This document shows, piece by piece, positions 9,018 to 18,060 of a DNA stretch of 64,000 nt (position 1 is its first letter; every line of letters begins with the position of its first letter). The notes beneath the pieces were generated by a model. It was not told the DNA's origin and made no database searches. It worked only from the letters and a program-made list of their open reading frames with translations. This stretch comes from Geminicoccus sp. (GTDB taxonomy: Bacteria > Pseudomonadota > Alphaproteobacteria > UBA7985): positions 58,839 through 122,838 of the forward strand of contig PAPT01000033.1 in assembly GCA_002708995.1 (NCBI GenBank), written 5' to 3'. A program made the position numbers and the translations under genes.

Positions 9018-10093
9018 GCGAAACAGCGATCCAGCTCGAAAGCGTGCGTAAGGACTTCGGCGATTTCACCGCGCTGAGCGAGGTCTCCTTCGAGATCTCC
9101 GACAACGAGTTTTTCACCCTGCTCGGCCCCTCGGGCTGCGGCAAGACCACCCTGCTGCGGCTTATCGCAGGCTTCCTGAATACCACCGGCGGCACGATCC
9201 GGCTGTTCGGCGAGGAGATCGAGGCGCTGCCGCCGAACAAGCGGCCGATCAACACGGTGTTCCAGAATTACGCTCTGTTCCCGCACATGACCGTGCGCGA
9301 CAACATCGGCTTTGGCCTGAGCATGCTGGGCTGGAGCCGCAGCGACGTCGCCACCCGGGTCGACGAGATGGTGAGCATGGTCAAGCTCGACCAGTTTGCC
9401 GAACGCCGGCCGAGCCAGCTCTCCGGCGGGCAGCAGCAGCGGGTCGCGCTCGCCCGCGCCATGGCGCCAAAGCCTAAGGTGCTACTGCTCGACGAACCCC
9501 TGTCGGCGCTTGACCTCAAGCTGCGCCAGGAAATGCGTCTGGAACTTAAGCGCCTTCAGAACGAAACCGGGATCACCTTCATCTTCGTCACCCACGATCA
9601 GGAAGAAGCCCTGTCCATGTCCGACCGGATCGCGGTGATGTCGGCGGGCAAGGTGCAGCAGATCGGCTCGGCAGTGGACATCTACGAGTTTCCGGAAAAC
9701 CGCTTTGTCGCCGGCTTCATCGGCGAAACCAACCTGATCGAGGCTGAGGTGATCGACGCGAGCGCGGACGCGCTGACCTGTCAGCTGGTGAACGGTGCGG
9801 TCCTGACCGCTCGTTCGCTGCACGAGATCACCAAGGGTCAGAAGGGCTGGGTCTCGATCCGGCCCGAGCGCATGACCCTCTCGAAGACCAAACCCAAGGG
9901 AAATTCGCTCAGCGGCACCCTCACCGGTGCCACCTATCTGGGGACGGACAACCAGTACGCGGTCGGACTGACCGACGATCTGAGCCTGAACGTCCGCCAC
10001 CAGAACCGCACCAGCGTCGGCGCGGCGATGACAACAGGAGAACCGGTCCATATCAGCATCGCTGACAATGCCGCCCGGTTCCTGGTGGACTAG
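9014..10093 (+). CDS. ABC transporter ATP-binding protein, PotA/PotG-like
   Basis: A 359-residue ATPase of the polyamine/opine/iron importer class. Walker [10 protein letters not shown] begins at residue 38, followed by the signature [14 protein letters not shown], Walker [11 protein letters not shown] and the switch [11 protein letters not shown]-terminal TOBE region (about residues 285-359, SIRPERM onward) is typical of PotA. It energises uptake through the two permeases that follow directly. The start is fixed by the ATGA overlap with the decarboxylase, and the next gene begins on the base after its stop. The transported solute is probably a polyamine-like or betaine-like cation, judged from the family and the adjacent enzymes. 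Confidence 0.92.
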   Translation: MSETAIQLESVRKDFGDFTALSEVSFEISDNEFFTLLGPSGCGKTTLLRLIAGFLNTTGGTIRLFGEEIEALPPNKRPINTVFQNYALFPHMTVRDNIGFGLSMLGWSRSDVATRVDEMVSMVKLDQFAERRPSQLSGGQQQRVALARAMAPKPKVLLLDEPLSALDLKLRQEMRLELKRLQNETGITFIFVTHDQEEALSMSDRIAVMSAGKVQQIGSAVDIYEFPENRFVAGFIGETNLIEAEVIDASADALTCQLVNGAVLTARSLHEITKGQKGWVSIRPERMTLSKTKPKGNSLSGTLTGATYLGTDNQYAVGLTDDLSLNVRHQNRTSVGAAMTTGEPVHISIADNAARFLVD

Positions 10094-11014
10094 ATGGCAG
10101 CAAACATCGGCACGGGCCGCGCGGTCTCCAGCACCTTTGCCCCTCTGCGGATCTGGCTGCTGCTGCCGGGCTGGCTGAGTATCGGCTTCTTCCTGCTGAT
10201 CCCGGTGCTGTTGATGCTGGTGTATTCGTTCCTGACCAAGGAATTCCGCGGCGGTGTGATCTGGGAGCCAACGCTCGCGGCCTACGATCAGTTCTTCTTT
10301 GATCGCGGGCTGTTCGGCGATGATCCACGGCGGATCGAGTGGAAGTACATCTCGATTTTCTGGCGATCGATCTGGCAGGCTGGCGGCGCGACGCTGCTGT
10401 GCCTGATCATCGGCTTCCCGACCGCCTTCTTCATCGCCACCCGCCCGGACCGCACCAAGGTGATCTGGCTGCTGCTGGTCACCGTGCCCTACTGGGTCAA
10501 CCTGCTCATCCGCACCGTGTCGATGAAGTTCCTGATCCGCGACAACGGCCCAATGAATGACTTCCTGCAGTACATCGGCCTGATTAACGAGCCCCTGCAG
10601 CTGATCAACACCAACATCGCGGTGCAGATCGGGCTGTTTTACTCCTACCTGCCGTTCATGGTGCTGCCGATCTTCGCGGCGGTCGAGCGCTATAACTTCA
10701 CGCTCTCGGAAGCCGCCTCCGACCTCTACGCCGACAAGTGGACCATCCTGCGCCGGATCGTGATCCCGGTGGTCAGCCCCGGCATCTTCGCGGGCTGTAT
10801 CCTCGTGTTCGTGCCGTCTCTGGGTGCCTTCCTCGCGCCCGACCTGCTCGGCGGTGCCAAGTCGTTCATGATCGGCTCGCTGATCGAGGAGCAGTTCAAG
10901 GGCAATATCGGCAACTGGCCCTTCGGTGCCGCCTCGTCGATGATCCTGCTGTCGCTGGTGCTGGTCGCGCTGTTCTTCTACGCACGCGCGCAGTCACAGG
11001 GGGAACGCGCATGA
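10094..11014 (+). CDS. ABC transporter permease, PotB/PotH-like
   Basis: A 306-residue inner-membrane permease. It has an N-terminal anchor ([20 protein letters not shown]), an outer loop, then about five further hydrophobic segments. The cytoplasmic coupling EAA-type loop reads [20 protein letters not shown]. It is the first of two BPD-type permeases, directly abutting the ATPase gene and overlapping the next permease by ATGA at 11011-11014. It forms half of the transmembrane channel for the solute delivered by the binding protein at 11852. Confidence 0.92.
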   Translation: MAANIGTGRAVSSTFAPLRIWLLLPGWLSIGFFLLIPVLLMLVYSFLTKEFRGGVIWEPTLAAYDQFFFDRGLFGDDPRRIEWKYISIFWRSIWQAGGATLLCLIIGFPTAFFIATRPDRTKVIWLLLVTVPYWVNLLIRTVSMKFLIRDNGPMNDFLQYIGLINEPLQLINTNIAVQIGLFYSYLPFMVLPIFAAVERYNFTLSEAASDLYADKWTILRRIVIPVVSPGIFAGCILVFVPSLGAFLAPDLLGGAKSFMIGSLIEEQFKGNIGNWPFGAASSMILLSLVLVALFFYARAQSQGERA

Positions 11015-11850
11015 ACCGGGGTGTCGATCTGCGCCGCTACTTCGGCTTCTTCCCGATGACGCTGCTGTGCCTGTTCATCCTGTACGCGCCGCTGATCATC
11101 GTCACGGTCTACAGCTTAAACGACAGCCGTTCGATCACCAGCTGGGAAGGCATCTCGCTGCGCTGGTACGCCGAGATCTTTACCGGGCCGGAATCGGAGA
11201 AATTCCGCAAGGCCGCATGGAACTCGCTCACCATCGCGGTAATGGCGGCGACCACGGCGACCATCATCGCCACCGCTGCCGCGATCGGCATGATCCGGGG
11301 TGGCAGCTTCCGGGGCAAGTCAGCCTCATTCGCGCTGATCTCCCTGCCTATCATGGTACCGGAAATCGTCACTGCAGTGGCGACGCTGATCTTCTTCTCG
11401 GCCATTGGCTTCAAGCTCGGGACGCTATCAATTCTGGTGGCGCACATCGTGTTCTGCATCCCCTTCGCCTATATGCCGATCAATGCACGGCTGCAGGGGA
11501 TCGATGCCAGCTACGAGGAGGCGGCCCACGACCTCTACGCCTCGCGCTGGCAGATTTTCTGGCACGTGATGATGCCGATCATGAGCCCGGGGATCATCTC
11601 CGGCTTTCTGCTCGCCTTCATCATCTCGCTGGATGACTTCATCATCACCAATTTCGTCAAAGGCGCGGGTGTCGAAACTCTGCCAACGGCGATTTTCGGG
11701 TCAGTGAAACAGGGGATCAAGCCCAACATCATGGCGCTGTCGACCCTGCTTTTGCTGCTCTCCATCCTCCTTGTAACCGCCTCATACTTTGTGGGGCAGC
11801 GCAGGGAGAAACCTGTTCCAACCAACCAAAAACCTGAAACGGAGGCTTAA
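11011..11850 (+). CDS. ABC transporter permease, PotC/PotI-like
   Basis: A 279-residue second permease, with about six hydrophobic segments and the EAA-type coupling loop [21 protein letters not shown]. Towards the end it has [13 protein letters not shown], a signature of PotC/PotI-type polyamine permeases. The start is ATG 11011, overlapping the preceding stop. The binding-protein gene follows after 1 nt, its Shine-Dalgarno (GGAGG at 11841-11845) lying inside this gene's last codons, so the four transport genes are tightly coupled. Confidence 0.92.
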   Translation: MNRGVDLRRYFGFFPMTLLCLFILYAPLIIVTVYSLNDSRSITSWEGISLRWYAEIFTGPESEKFRKAAWNSLTIAVMAATTATIIATAAAIGMIRGGSFRGKSASFALISLPIMVPEIVTAVATLIFFSAIGFKLGTLSILVAHIVFCIPFAYMPINARLQGIDASYEEAAHDLYASRWQIFWHVMMPIMSPGIISGFLLAFIISLDDFIITNFVKGAGVETLPTAIFGSVKQGIKPNIMALSTLLLLLSILLVTASYFVGQRREKPVPTNQKPETEA

Positions 11851-11851
11851 A

Positions 11852-12886
11852 ATGGCTCTCAAGTATTTAGTATCTGGTGCAGCTGCCCTGACGCTCTTTG
11901 CCGGGCAGGCAATGGCAGACGGCAAGCTGTCGATCTACCACTGGTTCGAGTACATCCCCGATGAACTGCTGGCGAAATTTGAAGCCGAAACCGGCATCGA
12001 AGTCACCATGGACACCTACGACAGTAACGAAGCCATGCTGGCGGCCCTCAAGGCCGGCAAGATGGGGTCTTACGACGTGGCTGTTCCCGGCGACTACATG
12101 GTCGAGATCATGATTGGCGAAGGCATGCTGGATACCTTTGACTCCAGCGAACTGTCCAACTTCGGCAACATCGAAGACCAGTGGGTAGACGTGTCCTTCG
12201 ACCTCGGTCGTTCACACTCGATCCCGTATCAGTGGGGTTCGACCAGCTTCTCGGTGAACCGCGACGTCTACGCGGGTGACATCAACACCACCTCGATCCT
12301 GTTCGACCCGCCAGCCGAGCTGAGCGGCAAGATCAACGTTCTGGACAGCCAGGGCGAAGTGATCGCGCTTGCGTCCCTGCACCTCGGCATTCCGCAGTGC
12401 TCGAACGACCGTGATCAGCTCAAGGCGCTCGACGACCTGCTGCAGTCCGCCAAGTCGCACTGGGCTTCCTTCGGCTCGGACGTGGCCAAGGACGTTCTGG
12501 TTTCCGGTGATGCCGCCGTCGGCATGATCTGGAACGGCTTCTCGTCCAAGGCGCGGGAAGAAGGTGCCAACATCGAGTACTCGTTCCCGAACGAAGGCTA
12601 CGTGGTCTGGATGGACAACGTGGTTCTGCTCAAGGACGCACCAAACCGTGACAGCGCAATCGCGTTCATGGACTTCCTGCTCGAGCCCGAGAACATCGCC
12701 GCCGTGACCAACTACGCGCAGTACACTGCGGGTGTTAAAGGCGTCAGCGAATACCTCGAGCCAGCGCTGGCTGTCATGCCGGAAAACAACCCACGCGACG
12801 GCGCGGGTGCGGGTGCCTTCGTTGCCGTTTGTGATGAAGCAACCCAGACGGTCTACGACCAGATCTGGACCCGCCTGCGCAGCTAA
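11852..12886 (+). CDS. Periplasmic polyamine/amine-binding protein, PotD/PotF-like
   Basis: A 344-residue secreted binding protein. A Sec signal peptide (MALKYLVSGAAALTLFAGQ, cleavage probably after AMA) precedes KLSIYHWFEYIPDELLAKFE, the opening strand seen in PotD/PotF. The YDSNEAMLAALKAG and SYDVAVPGDYMV segments match the ligand-cleft loops of that family. It delivers the substrate to the two permeases upstream. Residues that set ligand specificity cannot be assigned confidently by eye, so putrescine, spermidine or another cationic or zwitterionic amine are all possible. A strong intrinsic terminator follows 47 nt after the stop. Confidence 0.9.
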   Translation: MALKYLVSGAAALTLFAGQAMADGKLSIYHWFEYIPDELLAKFEAETGIEVTMDTYDSNEAMLAALKAGKMGSYDVAVPGDYMVEIMIGEGMLDTFDSSELSNFGNIEDQWVDVSFDLGRSHSIPYQWGSTSFSVNRDVYAGDINTTSILFDPPAELSGKINVLDSQGEVIALASLHLGIPQCSNDRDQLKALDDLLQSAKSHWASFGSDVAKDVLVSGDAAVGMIWNGFSSKAREEGANIEYSFPNEGYVVWMDNVVLLKDAPNRDSAIAFMDFLLEPENIAAVTNYAQYTAGVKGVSEYLEPALAVMPENNPRDGAGAGAFVAVCDEATQTVYDQIWTRLRS

Positions 12887-12933
12887 GCCTGCTTACGACC
12901 GGTCGTCCACGCGCTGGACGGCCGCACAAAATG

Positions 12934-12973
12934 ACGCCTGCCGAAGGTCAAAGCCCGGCAGGCGTTGTTCTTT
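12934..12973 (+). terminator. Intrinsic terminator of the dehydrogenase-transporter operon
   Basis: A perfect 10-bp stem ACGCCTGCCG/CGGCAGGCGT (12934-12943 with 12956-12965) is followed by TGTTCTTT. It sits between the binding-protein gene and the convergent monooxygenase, ending the operon that began at 5593. Confidence 0.8.
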
Positions 12974-13020
12974 ATCAGGGGTGTTGATTTGCGCAGCCGT
13001 AGGTCGCGCAGGCGAGCGGT

Positions 13021-14259
13021 TCAGGCCGCAGCGGCGGCAGACTTCTCGATATAGGCCGCGAGGTGCTTGGCGTCCTGATACACGCCCCAGATGAACGACG
13101 ACCCGCGCATGGTCAGCCACGGCAGGCCGAGGAAATAGACGCCCGGGGCGTGGGCGATGCCGCTCTGGTGCAGGGGACGACCCTGCGTATCGAGGGTGTC
13201 GACCTTGAGCCACGAGAAATCCTGCCGATAACCGGTGGCCCAGATGATGGTACTGACCCCGCGCTCGACCAGATCGAGGCTCAGGCGTGGCTCGGTCATA
13301 CACAGCGGGTCAGCCTTGATGTGGCGCGCGGCCTCGTCCTGTGGCGCTTCGATCCCCTGCTCGCTGATGAAGTCGTCGACCTCGTCGAGCAGGCCGAGAT
13401 AGTTCTCATCCCCGGCGCGGATATTGTAAGCGAGGTCATCGGCGAAGGTCAGGGTGGCGCCGTCGCAGCCTTCGAGCATGCCGACGAGGTTCATGCCCTG
13501 TGCCGCGTACTCGCGGAAATCCACCGTATAGCCACCGAAGGCGCCGCTGACAGAAATGGTGACGTGCTCGCGGCCTGCCAGTGGGGTCTTCATCTCCCAC
13601 TTGCCTAGAACGCCGAGCCAGTGGCAGTAGTCCGCACCGCGGTACGCGCGCGGCGGCCGCTCGTGCGGACCAACGGAGAGATAGACATCCCGTCCGGCGC
13701 GGTTGAGTTCGTCGGCAATCTGCGCGCCCGAAGACCCTGCACCGACCACCAGTACGGCGCCCGGGGCAAGCTGCTCCGGGTTACGGTAGAATTTGGAATG
13801 GAGCTGGGTCACCGGGGCTGATTCAGGCACCACCGGCGGGATCAGCGGCACCTGAAACGCGCCGGTTGCGACCACAATGTTGTTCGCCCGATAGCTGCCC
13901 TTGCTGGTCTCGATCAGATAGCGAAACCCGCCCGCGTCCGGGGCTGCGGACAGCACTTCTTCGCCGGTGCGGATCGGCAGGCTACGCTCGTGGGCATAGT
14001 CTTCGAAATACCGGGCACAGGCGTGCTTGGTGGCAAAGGCGTCGCCATCGGTATCGTCGAATTCCTTGTCCGGGAACCGGTCGTGCCACGCGGGGCCGTT
14101 GGCCACGAGGCTGTCCCAGCGACTGGTGCGCCAGGCCTCCGCGATCCGCGCCTTTTCGAGCACGACGTGGTCGATACCACTGGTCTGCAGGTGCGCACTC
14201 ATGGCGACCCCGGCCTGTCCGGCGCCCACGATCAGAGTATCAACCTGCACTACATCCAT
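13021..14259 (-). CDS. Flavin-containing monooxygenase-like NAD(P)/FAD-dependent oxidoreductase
   Basis: A 412-residue protein with two dinucleotide-binding motifs: VGAGQAGVAMS near residue 12 for FAD, and VVGAGSSGAQIADEL at about residue 170 for NAD(P)H. EAWRTSRWDSL after the first Rossmann fold is typical of the class B flavin monooxygenase/CzcO-like group. Such enzymes oxygenate nucleophilic N or S atoms or insert oxygen next to ketones. It converges on the transporter operon and may work on the same substrate, for example by N-oxygenation; this is inferred from position only. There is no adjacent LysR box like those at 413 and 5461. Confidence 0.8.
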   Translation of the reverse strand: MDVVQVDTLIVGAGQAGVAMSAHLQTSGIDHVVLEKARIAEAWRTSRWDSLVANGPAWHDRFPDKEFDDTDGDAFATKHACARYFEDYAHERSLPIRTGEEVLSAAPDAGGFRYLIETSKGSYRANNIVVATGAFQVPLIPPVVPESAPVTQLHSKFYRNPEQLAPGAVLVVGAGSSGAQIADELNRAGRDVYLSVGPHERPPRAYRGADYCHWLGVLGKWEMKTPLAGREHVTISVSGAFGGYTVDFREYAAQGMNLVGMLEGCDGATLTFADDLAYNIRAGDENYLGLLDEVDDFISEQGIEAPQDEAARHIKADPLCMTEPRLSLDLVERGVSTIIWATGYRQDFSWLKVDTLDTQGRPLHQSGIAHAPGVYFLGLPWLTMRGSSFIWGVYQDAKHLAAYIEKSAAAAA

Positions 14260-14407
14260 ACCTAAAGACTCTCACACCGTTTGGCTGAGTTTAGGTCAGG
14301 CGCATGCGGGAAAAAAACAAATATAAGGGAAAGCCTTGCTTGCCCTCAGGCTAAGGTTCTTTCGCTGCGAAAGCTGCAAACGGGCTGACGGACGGACGGC
14401 CGTTCGG

Positions 14408-15946
14408 TCAGTAGCCCGGGCTGCCTGCATAGCGATCATCCGGCACGTAGTCGGAGAACTTGGTCGTCGAGCCATCGAAGTAGAGGGTGACGTCACCGGT
14501 CGGCCCGTGCCGGTTCTTGGAGATGATCACCGAGGCCTGATTGTGGATGGTCTCCATGTGGTTCTGCCAAGTGTCCATCCGCGAAGCGAAGGTGCTTTCG
14601 TCTTCCTCGCCCTTCTTGATCGGCATCTTGTTCTGCTCGTAGTAGGCTTCGCGGTAGATGAACAGCACCACGTCGGCATCCTGCTCGATCGAACCGGATT
14701 CACGCAGGTCGGCGAGCTGCGGGCGCTTGTCATCGCGGTTTTCCACCTGCCGCGAAAGCTGCGACAGTGCGATCACCGGGACGTCGAGTTCCTTGGCGAT
14801 TCCCTTCAGCCCCCGGGTGATCTCGGAGATTTCCTGAACCCGGTTTTCCGACCCACCGGAGCGACCCTGCATGAGCTGCAGGTAGTCGACGACGATCAGG
14901 TCGAGGCCACCGTACTGGCGCTTGAGCCGCCGGGCGCGGGTCCGCAGCGCCGCCACGGGCAGCGCCGGGGTATCGTCGATAAAGAAATCAAGCGTCTCCA
15001 GCTCGCGCGCGACGTTGTAGATGGTGCCGAACTGATCCTTGTTGATTTCACCCTTACGGATCACTTCTGAACTGATCCCCGTCTGCTCGGACAGCATCCG
15101 GGTCGCCAGCTGCTCCGACGCCATCTCCAACGAGAAGAATGCGATCTTGCCCCCGGCCTTCTGCGCGGCGTTGAAGGCCATGTTGGTCACCAGCGCCGTC
15201 TTGCCCATGGCCGGGCGAGCGGCGAGGATGATCAGGTCCGAGCGGTTCAGCCCACCGAGTTTCTTATCGAGATCGGTGAAGCCTGAAGGAATGCCGGTGT
15301 AGTCACCATCCCGGCTCACCGCGGCGTCGATGATCGCCACGGTCGAGGTCAGAATATTCTTGAACGCCTTGGGGCCGTTCTCGATCTCGCCCTTGTCGGC
15401 CAGCGAATAGAGCTGCTCCTCCGCCCGCTCGATCTGCTGCATGGGCGGGTTTTCAAGATCGATGGAGAAGGCTTCGTTGACCACCACCTCGCCCAGGTCG
15501 ATCAGCTGCCGCCGCAGGTGCATGTCGTAGATGGTGCGAGCGTAGTCGGTGGCGTTGATGATGGAGACGACCGAGGCCTGCAGTTCACCCAGATAGCGGC
15601 CGCCGCCGATTTCTTCGAGCGCCCCGTCCTGGTCGAACATGGTCTTGAGGCGTGCCGCGTCCGCAATCTCACCCCTCTCGATCAGTGCCTGAATGGCGCC
15701 GAAAATCCGCCCGTGCACCGGCTCAGCAAAGTGTTCGGGCTGGAGAAAGTCGGAGACCCGTTCGAAGGCCATGTTGTTGGTCAGCAGCGCCCCGAGCAGC
15801 CCCTGCTCGACCTCGATATTCTTCGGCGGCTGACGCAGACCCAGCCCCGGATCCGTAAGCGCCGTCGTCGCGCCTCCTGGCACGAGGCTGCCATCCTCCG
15901 GCGGGGAGAAGGGGTCGATCGGGGGCGTGTCTTCGAAATTGTCCAT
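14408..15946 (-). CDS. dnaB: Replicative DNA helicase DnaB
   Basis: A 512-residue protein. The N-terminal helical domain begins at about residue 35 (NIEVEQGLLGALLTNN), followed by a linker and a RecA-like ATPase domain with Walker A ARPAMGKTALV, Walker B LIVVDYLQLM and the arginine-finger region ALSQLSRQVENR. It unwinds the fork as a hexamer. I chose ATG 15946 (MDNFEDTPP); an in-frame ATG nine codons upstream at 15973 is possible, and neither has a convincing Shine-Dalgarno. No intein interrupts the Walker motifs. Its probable loader DciA is encoded at 23608. Confidence 0.93.
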   Translation of the reverse strand: MDNFEDTPPIDPFSPPEDGSLVPGGATTALTDPGLGLRQPPKNIEVEQGLLGALLTNNMAFERVSDFLQPEHFAEPVHGRIFGAIQALIERGEIADAARLKTMFDQDGALEEIGGGRYLGELQASVVSIINATDYARTIYDMHLRRQLIDLGEVVVNEAFSIDLENPPMQQIERAEEQLYSLADKGEIENGPKAFKNILTSTVAIIDAAVSRDGDYTGIPSGFTDLDKKLGGLNRSDLIILAARPAMGKTALVTNMAFNAAQKAGGKIAFFSLEMASEQLATRMLSEQTGISSEVIRKGEINKDQFGTIYNVARELETLDFFIDDTPALPVAALRTRARRLKRQYGGLDLIVVDYLQLMQGRSGGSENRVQEISEITRGLKGIAKELDVPVIALSQLSRQVENRDDKRPQLADLRESGSIEQDADVVLFIYREAYYEQNKMPIKKGEEDESTFASRMDTWQNHMETIHNQASVIISKNRHGPTGDVTLYFDGSTTKFSDYVPDDRYAGSPGY

Positions 15947-16115
15947 GCCTTTGTATAGCAGACAAAGACGCATAATGCCGATTGCAAATCGGCGCCGCGC
16001 TGGCGGGTATATCGCTTGGCACGGCGGCGGACCCCCGGTGGATTACGGGGATAGAGGGGACCATTCAGGCTCGGGCCATGGGCTGCACCACGGGGTGGCC
16101 CGCAGGCGGCCCCGC

Positions 16116-16144
16116 AAAGAAAAAGGCCGCCCGGTGAGGCGGCC
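16116..16144 (-). terminator. Intrinsic terminator downstream of the ETF-QO gene
   Basis: The stem GGCCGCC/GGCGGCC (16125-16131 with 16138-16144) and a 6-nt loop, followed on the minus strand by TTTTTCTTT, end transcription of the gene stopping at 16187. On the plus strand TTTT follows, so it may work both ways. The rest of the 240-bp gap up to the dnaB start shows no gene. Confidence 0.75.
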
Positions 16145-16186
16145 TTTTGCGATGTATTGAAGGACTCCGAAGCGCAGAACCACCCC

Positions 16187-17842
16187 CTACATGTTCGGGT
16201 AGTTCGGGCCACCGCCACCCTCTGGCGTCACCCAGTTGATGTTCTGGGTCGGGTCTTTGATATCGCAGGTCTTACAGTGCACGCAGTTCTGCGCGTTGAT
16301 CTGCAGCCGTGGGTTGGTGCCGTCGTCCTCGCGCACGATCTCGTAGACCCCGGCCGGGCAGTAACGCTGCTCGGGCGCGTCGTAGGTGGCGAGGTTGATC
16401 TCGATCGGCGTGCTGTCATTCTTGAGGGTCAGGTGGATCGGCTGATCCTCCTCATGATTGACGTTGGCCAGATAGACAGACGAGGTCTTGTCGAAGCTGA
16501 CCACACCGTCGGGCTTGGGGTAGTCGATCTTGCGGCACTTGTCGGCCGGCTTGAGCGCTTCGTGGTCCTTGTGGCGGTGCTTGAAGGTCCACGGCATGGC
16601 AAGGCCGAGGTTGGTCAGGTGCAGCTCCAGTGCGCCGACGCCGAACCCTGCGAGGCCCAGCTTGTGGAACCATGGCCCAAAGTTGCGGGCGCGGAACAGC
16701 TCCTTGAAAACCCAGCTCTTTTCCATGTTGGACTGGTAGCCGTTCAGCTGCTTCGGGGCGCCTTCCCCCTGCTGCAGCGCCTCGAACACCGCTTCGGCCG
16801 CGACCATGCCGGACTTCATCGCCGTGTGAGAGCCCTTGATCTTCGGCACGTTCAGGAAGCCGGCGGAACAGCCCACCAGCATGCCGCCGGGGAAAGTCAG
16901 CTCGGGGATCGACTGGAAGCCGCCCTCGTTGATCGCCCGCGCGCCGTAGGACAGGCGCTTTCCGCCCTCCAGCATCGGCCGCACCTTGGGGTGCTGCTTG
17001 AAGCGCTGGAATTCATCAAAGGGACTGAGGTGCGGGTTCTTGTAGTCGAGCGCGACCACGTAGCCGACATAGGCCTGATTTTTGTCGAGATGATAGATGA
17101 AGGAACCGCCCCAGGTATTCCAGTCCATCGGCCAGCCCGCGGTGTGAATCACAGTGCCCTGCTTGTGCTGCTCGGGGTCGAGTTCCCACAGCTCCTTGAA
17201 GCCGATGCCGTATTTCTGCGGGCTAGACTTGTCCGCCAGACCGAACTGCTCGATCAGCTGCTTGGACAGCGACCCGCGCACGCCCTCGGCGAAGATGGTG
17301 TACTTGGCGTGCAGCTCCATGCCCGGCTCGAAGCCCGGCTTCTGCTCGCCGTCGCGGCCGATGCCCATGACGCCGGTGGCGACGCCCTTGACCGAGCCGT
17401 CTTCGTGGTAAAGCACTTCGGAGGCCGGGAAGCCGGGGAAGATTTCGATGCCCATGCCCTCGGCCTGCTCGGCGAGCCAGCGGCAGACGTTCCCCAGCGA
17501 GACAATATAGTTGCCGTGGTTGTGGACCTGGCTCGGCATCGCCCAGACCGGCAGCGAAAGGCCGTTGACCTCGGTCAGCACCATGAACTTCTCGTCTTCA
17601 ACCGGCACGTCCAGCGGTGCGCCCCGCTCTTTCCAGTCCGGGAACAGCTCGTTCATCGCACGCGGCTCCATGACCGCACCGGAGAGGATGTGCGCACCCA
17701 CTTCCGAGCCCTTTTCCAGCACGACTATGGCGAGTTCCTCGCCCTTTTCCTGTGCCAGTTGCTGCAGCCGGATCGCGGCGGACAGACCCGAAGGACCACC
17801 ACCGACGATAACGACATCAACTTCCATCGCTTCGCGTTCCAT
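16187..17842 (-). CDS. Electron transfer flavoprotein-ubiquinone oxidoreductase
   Basis: A 551-residue protein, the usual ETF-QO length. The FAD-binding VVIVGGGPSGLSAAIRL is at the N-terminus, and the 4Fe-4S domain in the last 60 residues contains YCPAGVYE and CVHCKTCDIKDPTQNINW. It takes electrons from ETF and passes them to the quinone pool at the inner membrane, linking fatty-acid and methylamine or dimethylglycine-type dehydrogenases to respiration. The trimethylamine-dehydrogenase-like enzyme at 5593 belongs to a family that reduces ETF, so this gene could support it. The start at 17842 is chosen for the family length; a second Met lies five codons inside. Confidence 0.93.
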   Translation of the reverse strand: MEREAMEVDVVIVGGGPSGLSAAIRLQQLAQEKGEELAIVVLEKGSEVGAHILSGAVMEPRAMNELFPDWKERGAPLDVPVEDEKFMVLTEVNGLSLPVWAMPSQVHNHGNYIVSLGNVCRWLAEQAEGMGIEIFPGFPASEVLYHEDGSVKGVATGVMGIGRDGEQKPGFEPGMELHAKYTIFAEGVRGSLSKQLIEQFGLADKSSPQKYGIGFKELWELDPEQHKQGTVIHTAGWPMDWNTWGGSFIYHLDKNQAYVGYVVALDYKNPHLSPFDEFQRFKQHPKVRPMLEGGKRLSYGARAINEGGFQSIPELTFPGGMLVGCSAGFLNVPKIKGSHTAMKSGMVAAEAVFEALQQGEGAPKQLNGYQSNMEKSWVFKELFRARNFGPWFHKLGLAGFGVGALELHLTNLGLAMPWTFKHRHKDHEALKPADKCRKIDYPKPDGVVSFDKTSSVYLANVNHEEDQPIHLTLKNDSTPIEINLATYDAPEQRYCPAGVYEIVREDDGTNPRLQINAQNCVHCKTCDIKDPTQNINWVTPEGGGGPNYPNM

Positions 17843-18060
17843 GTCCCTGCTTTCCTCCGTCTCTTTCAGTCTTGCCGAAAGGCTGTCATCTGCTCTGGTC
17901 ACCTGCCCGCCGATCACGTTTCCGGCGAACCAACCCGTCGAGGGTCGAAAAGGCTTGAGCGGGGATGCAATCCCTTCCAAGTTCACACAAAGCTCTGATC
18001 CGGACCATAGCCAAACAGTCCGCCCGCGCAACGCCAACCACCCTCAAACGGCCCCATTTC

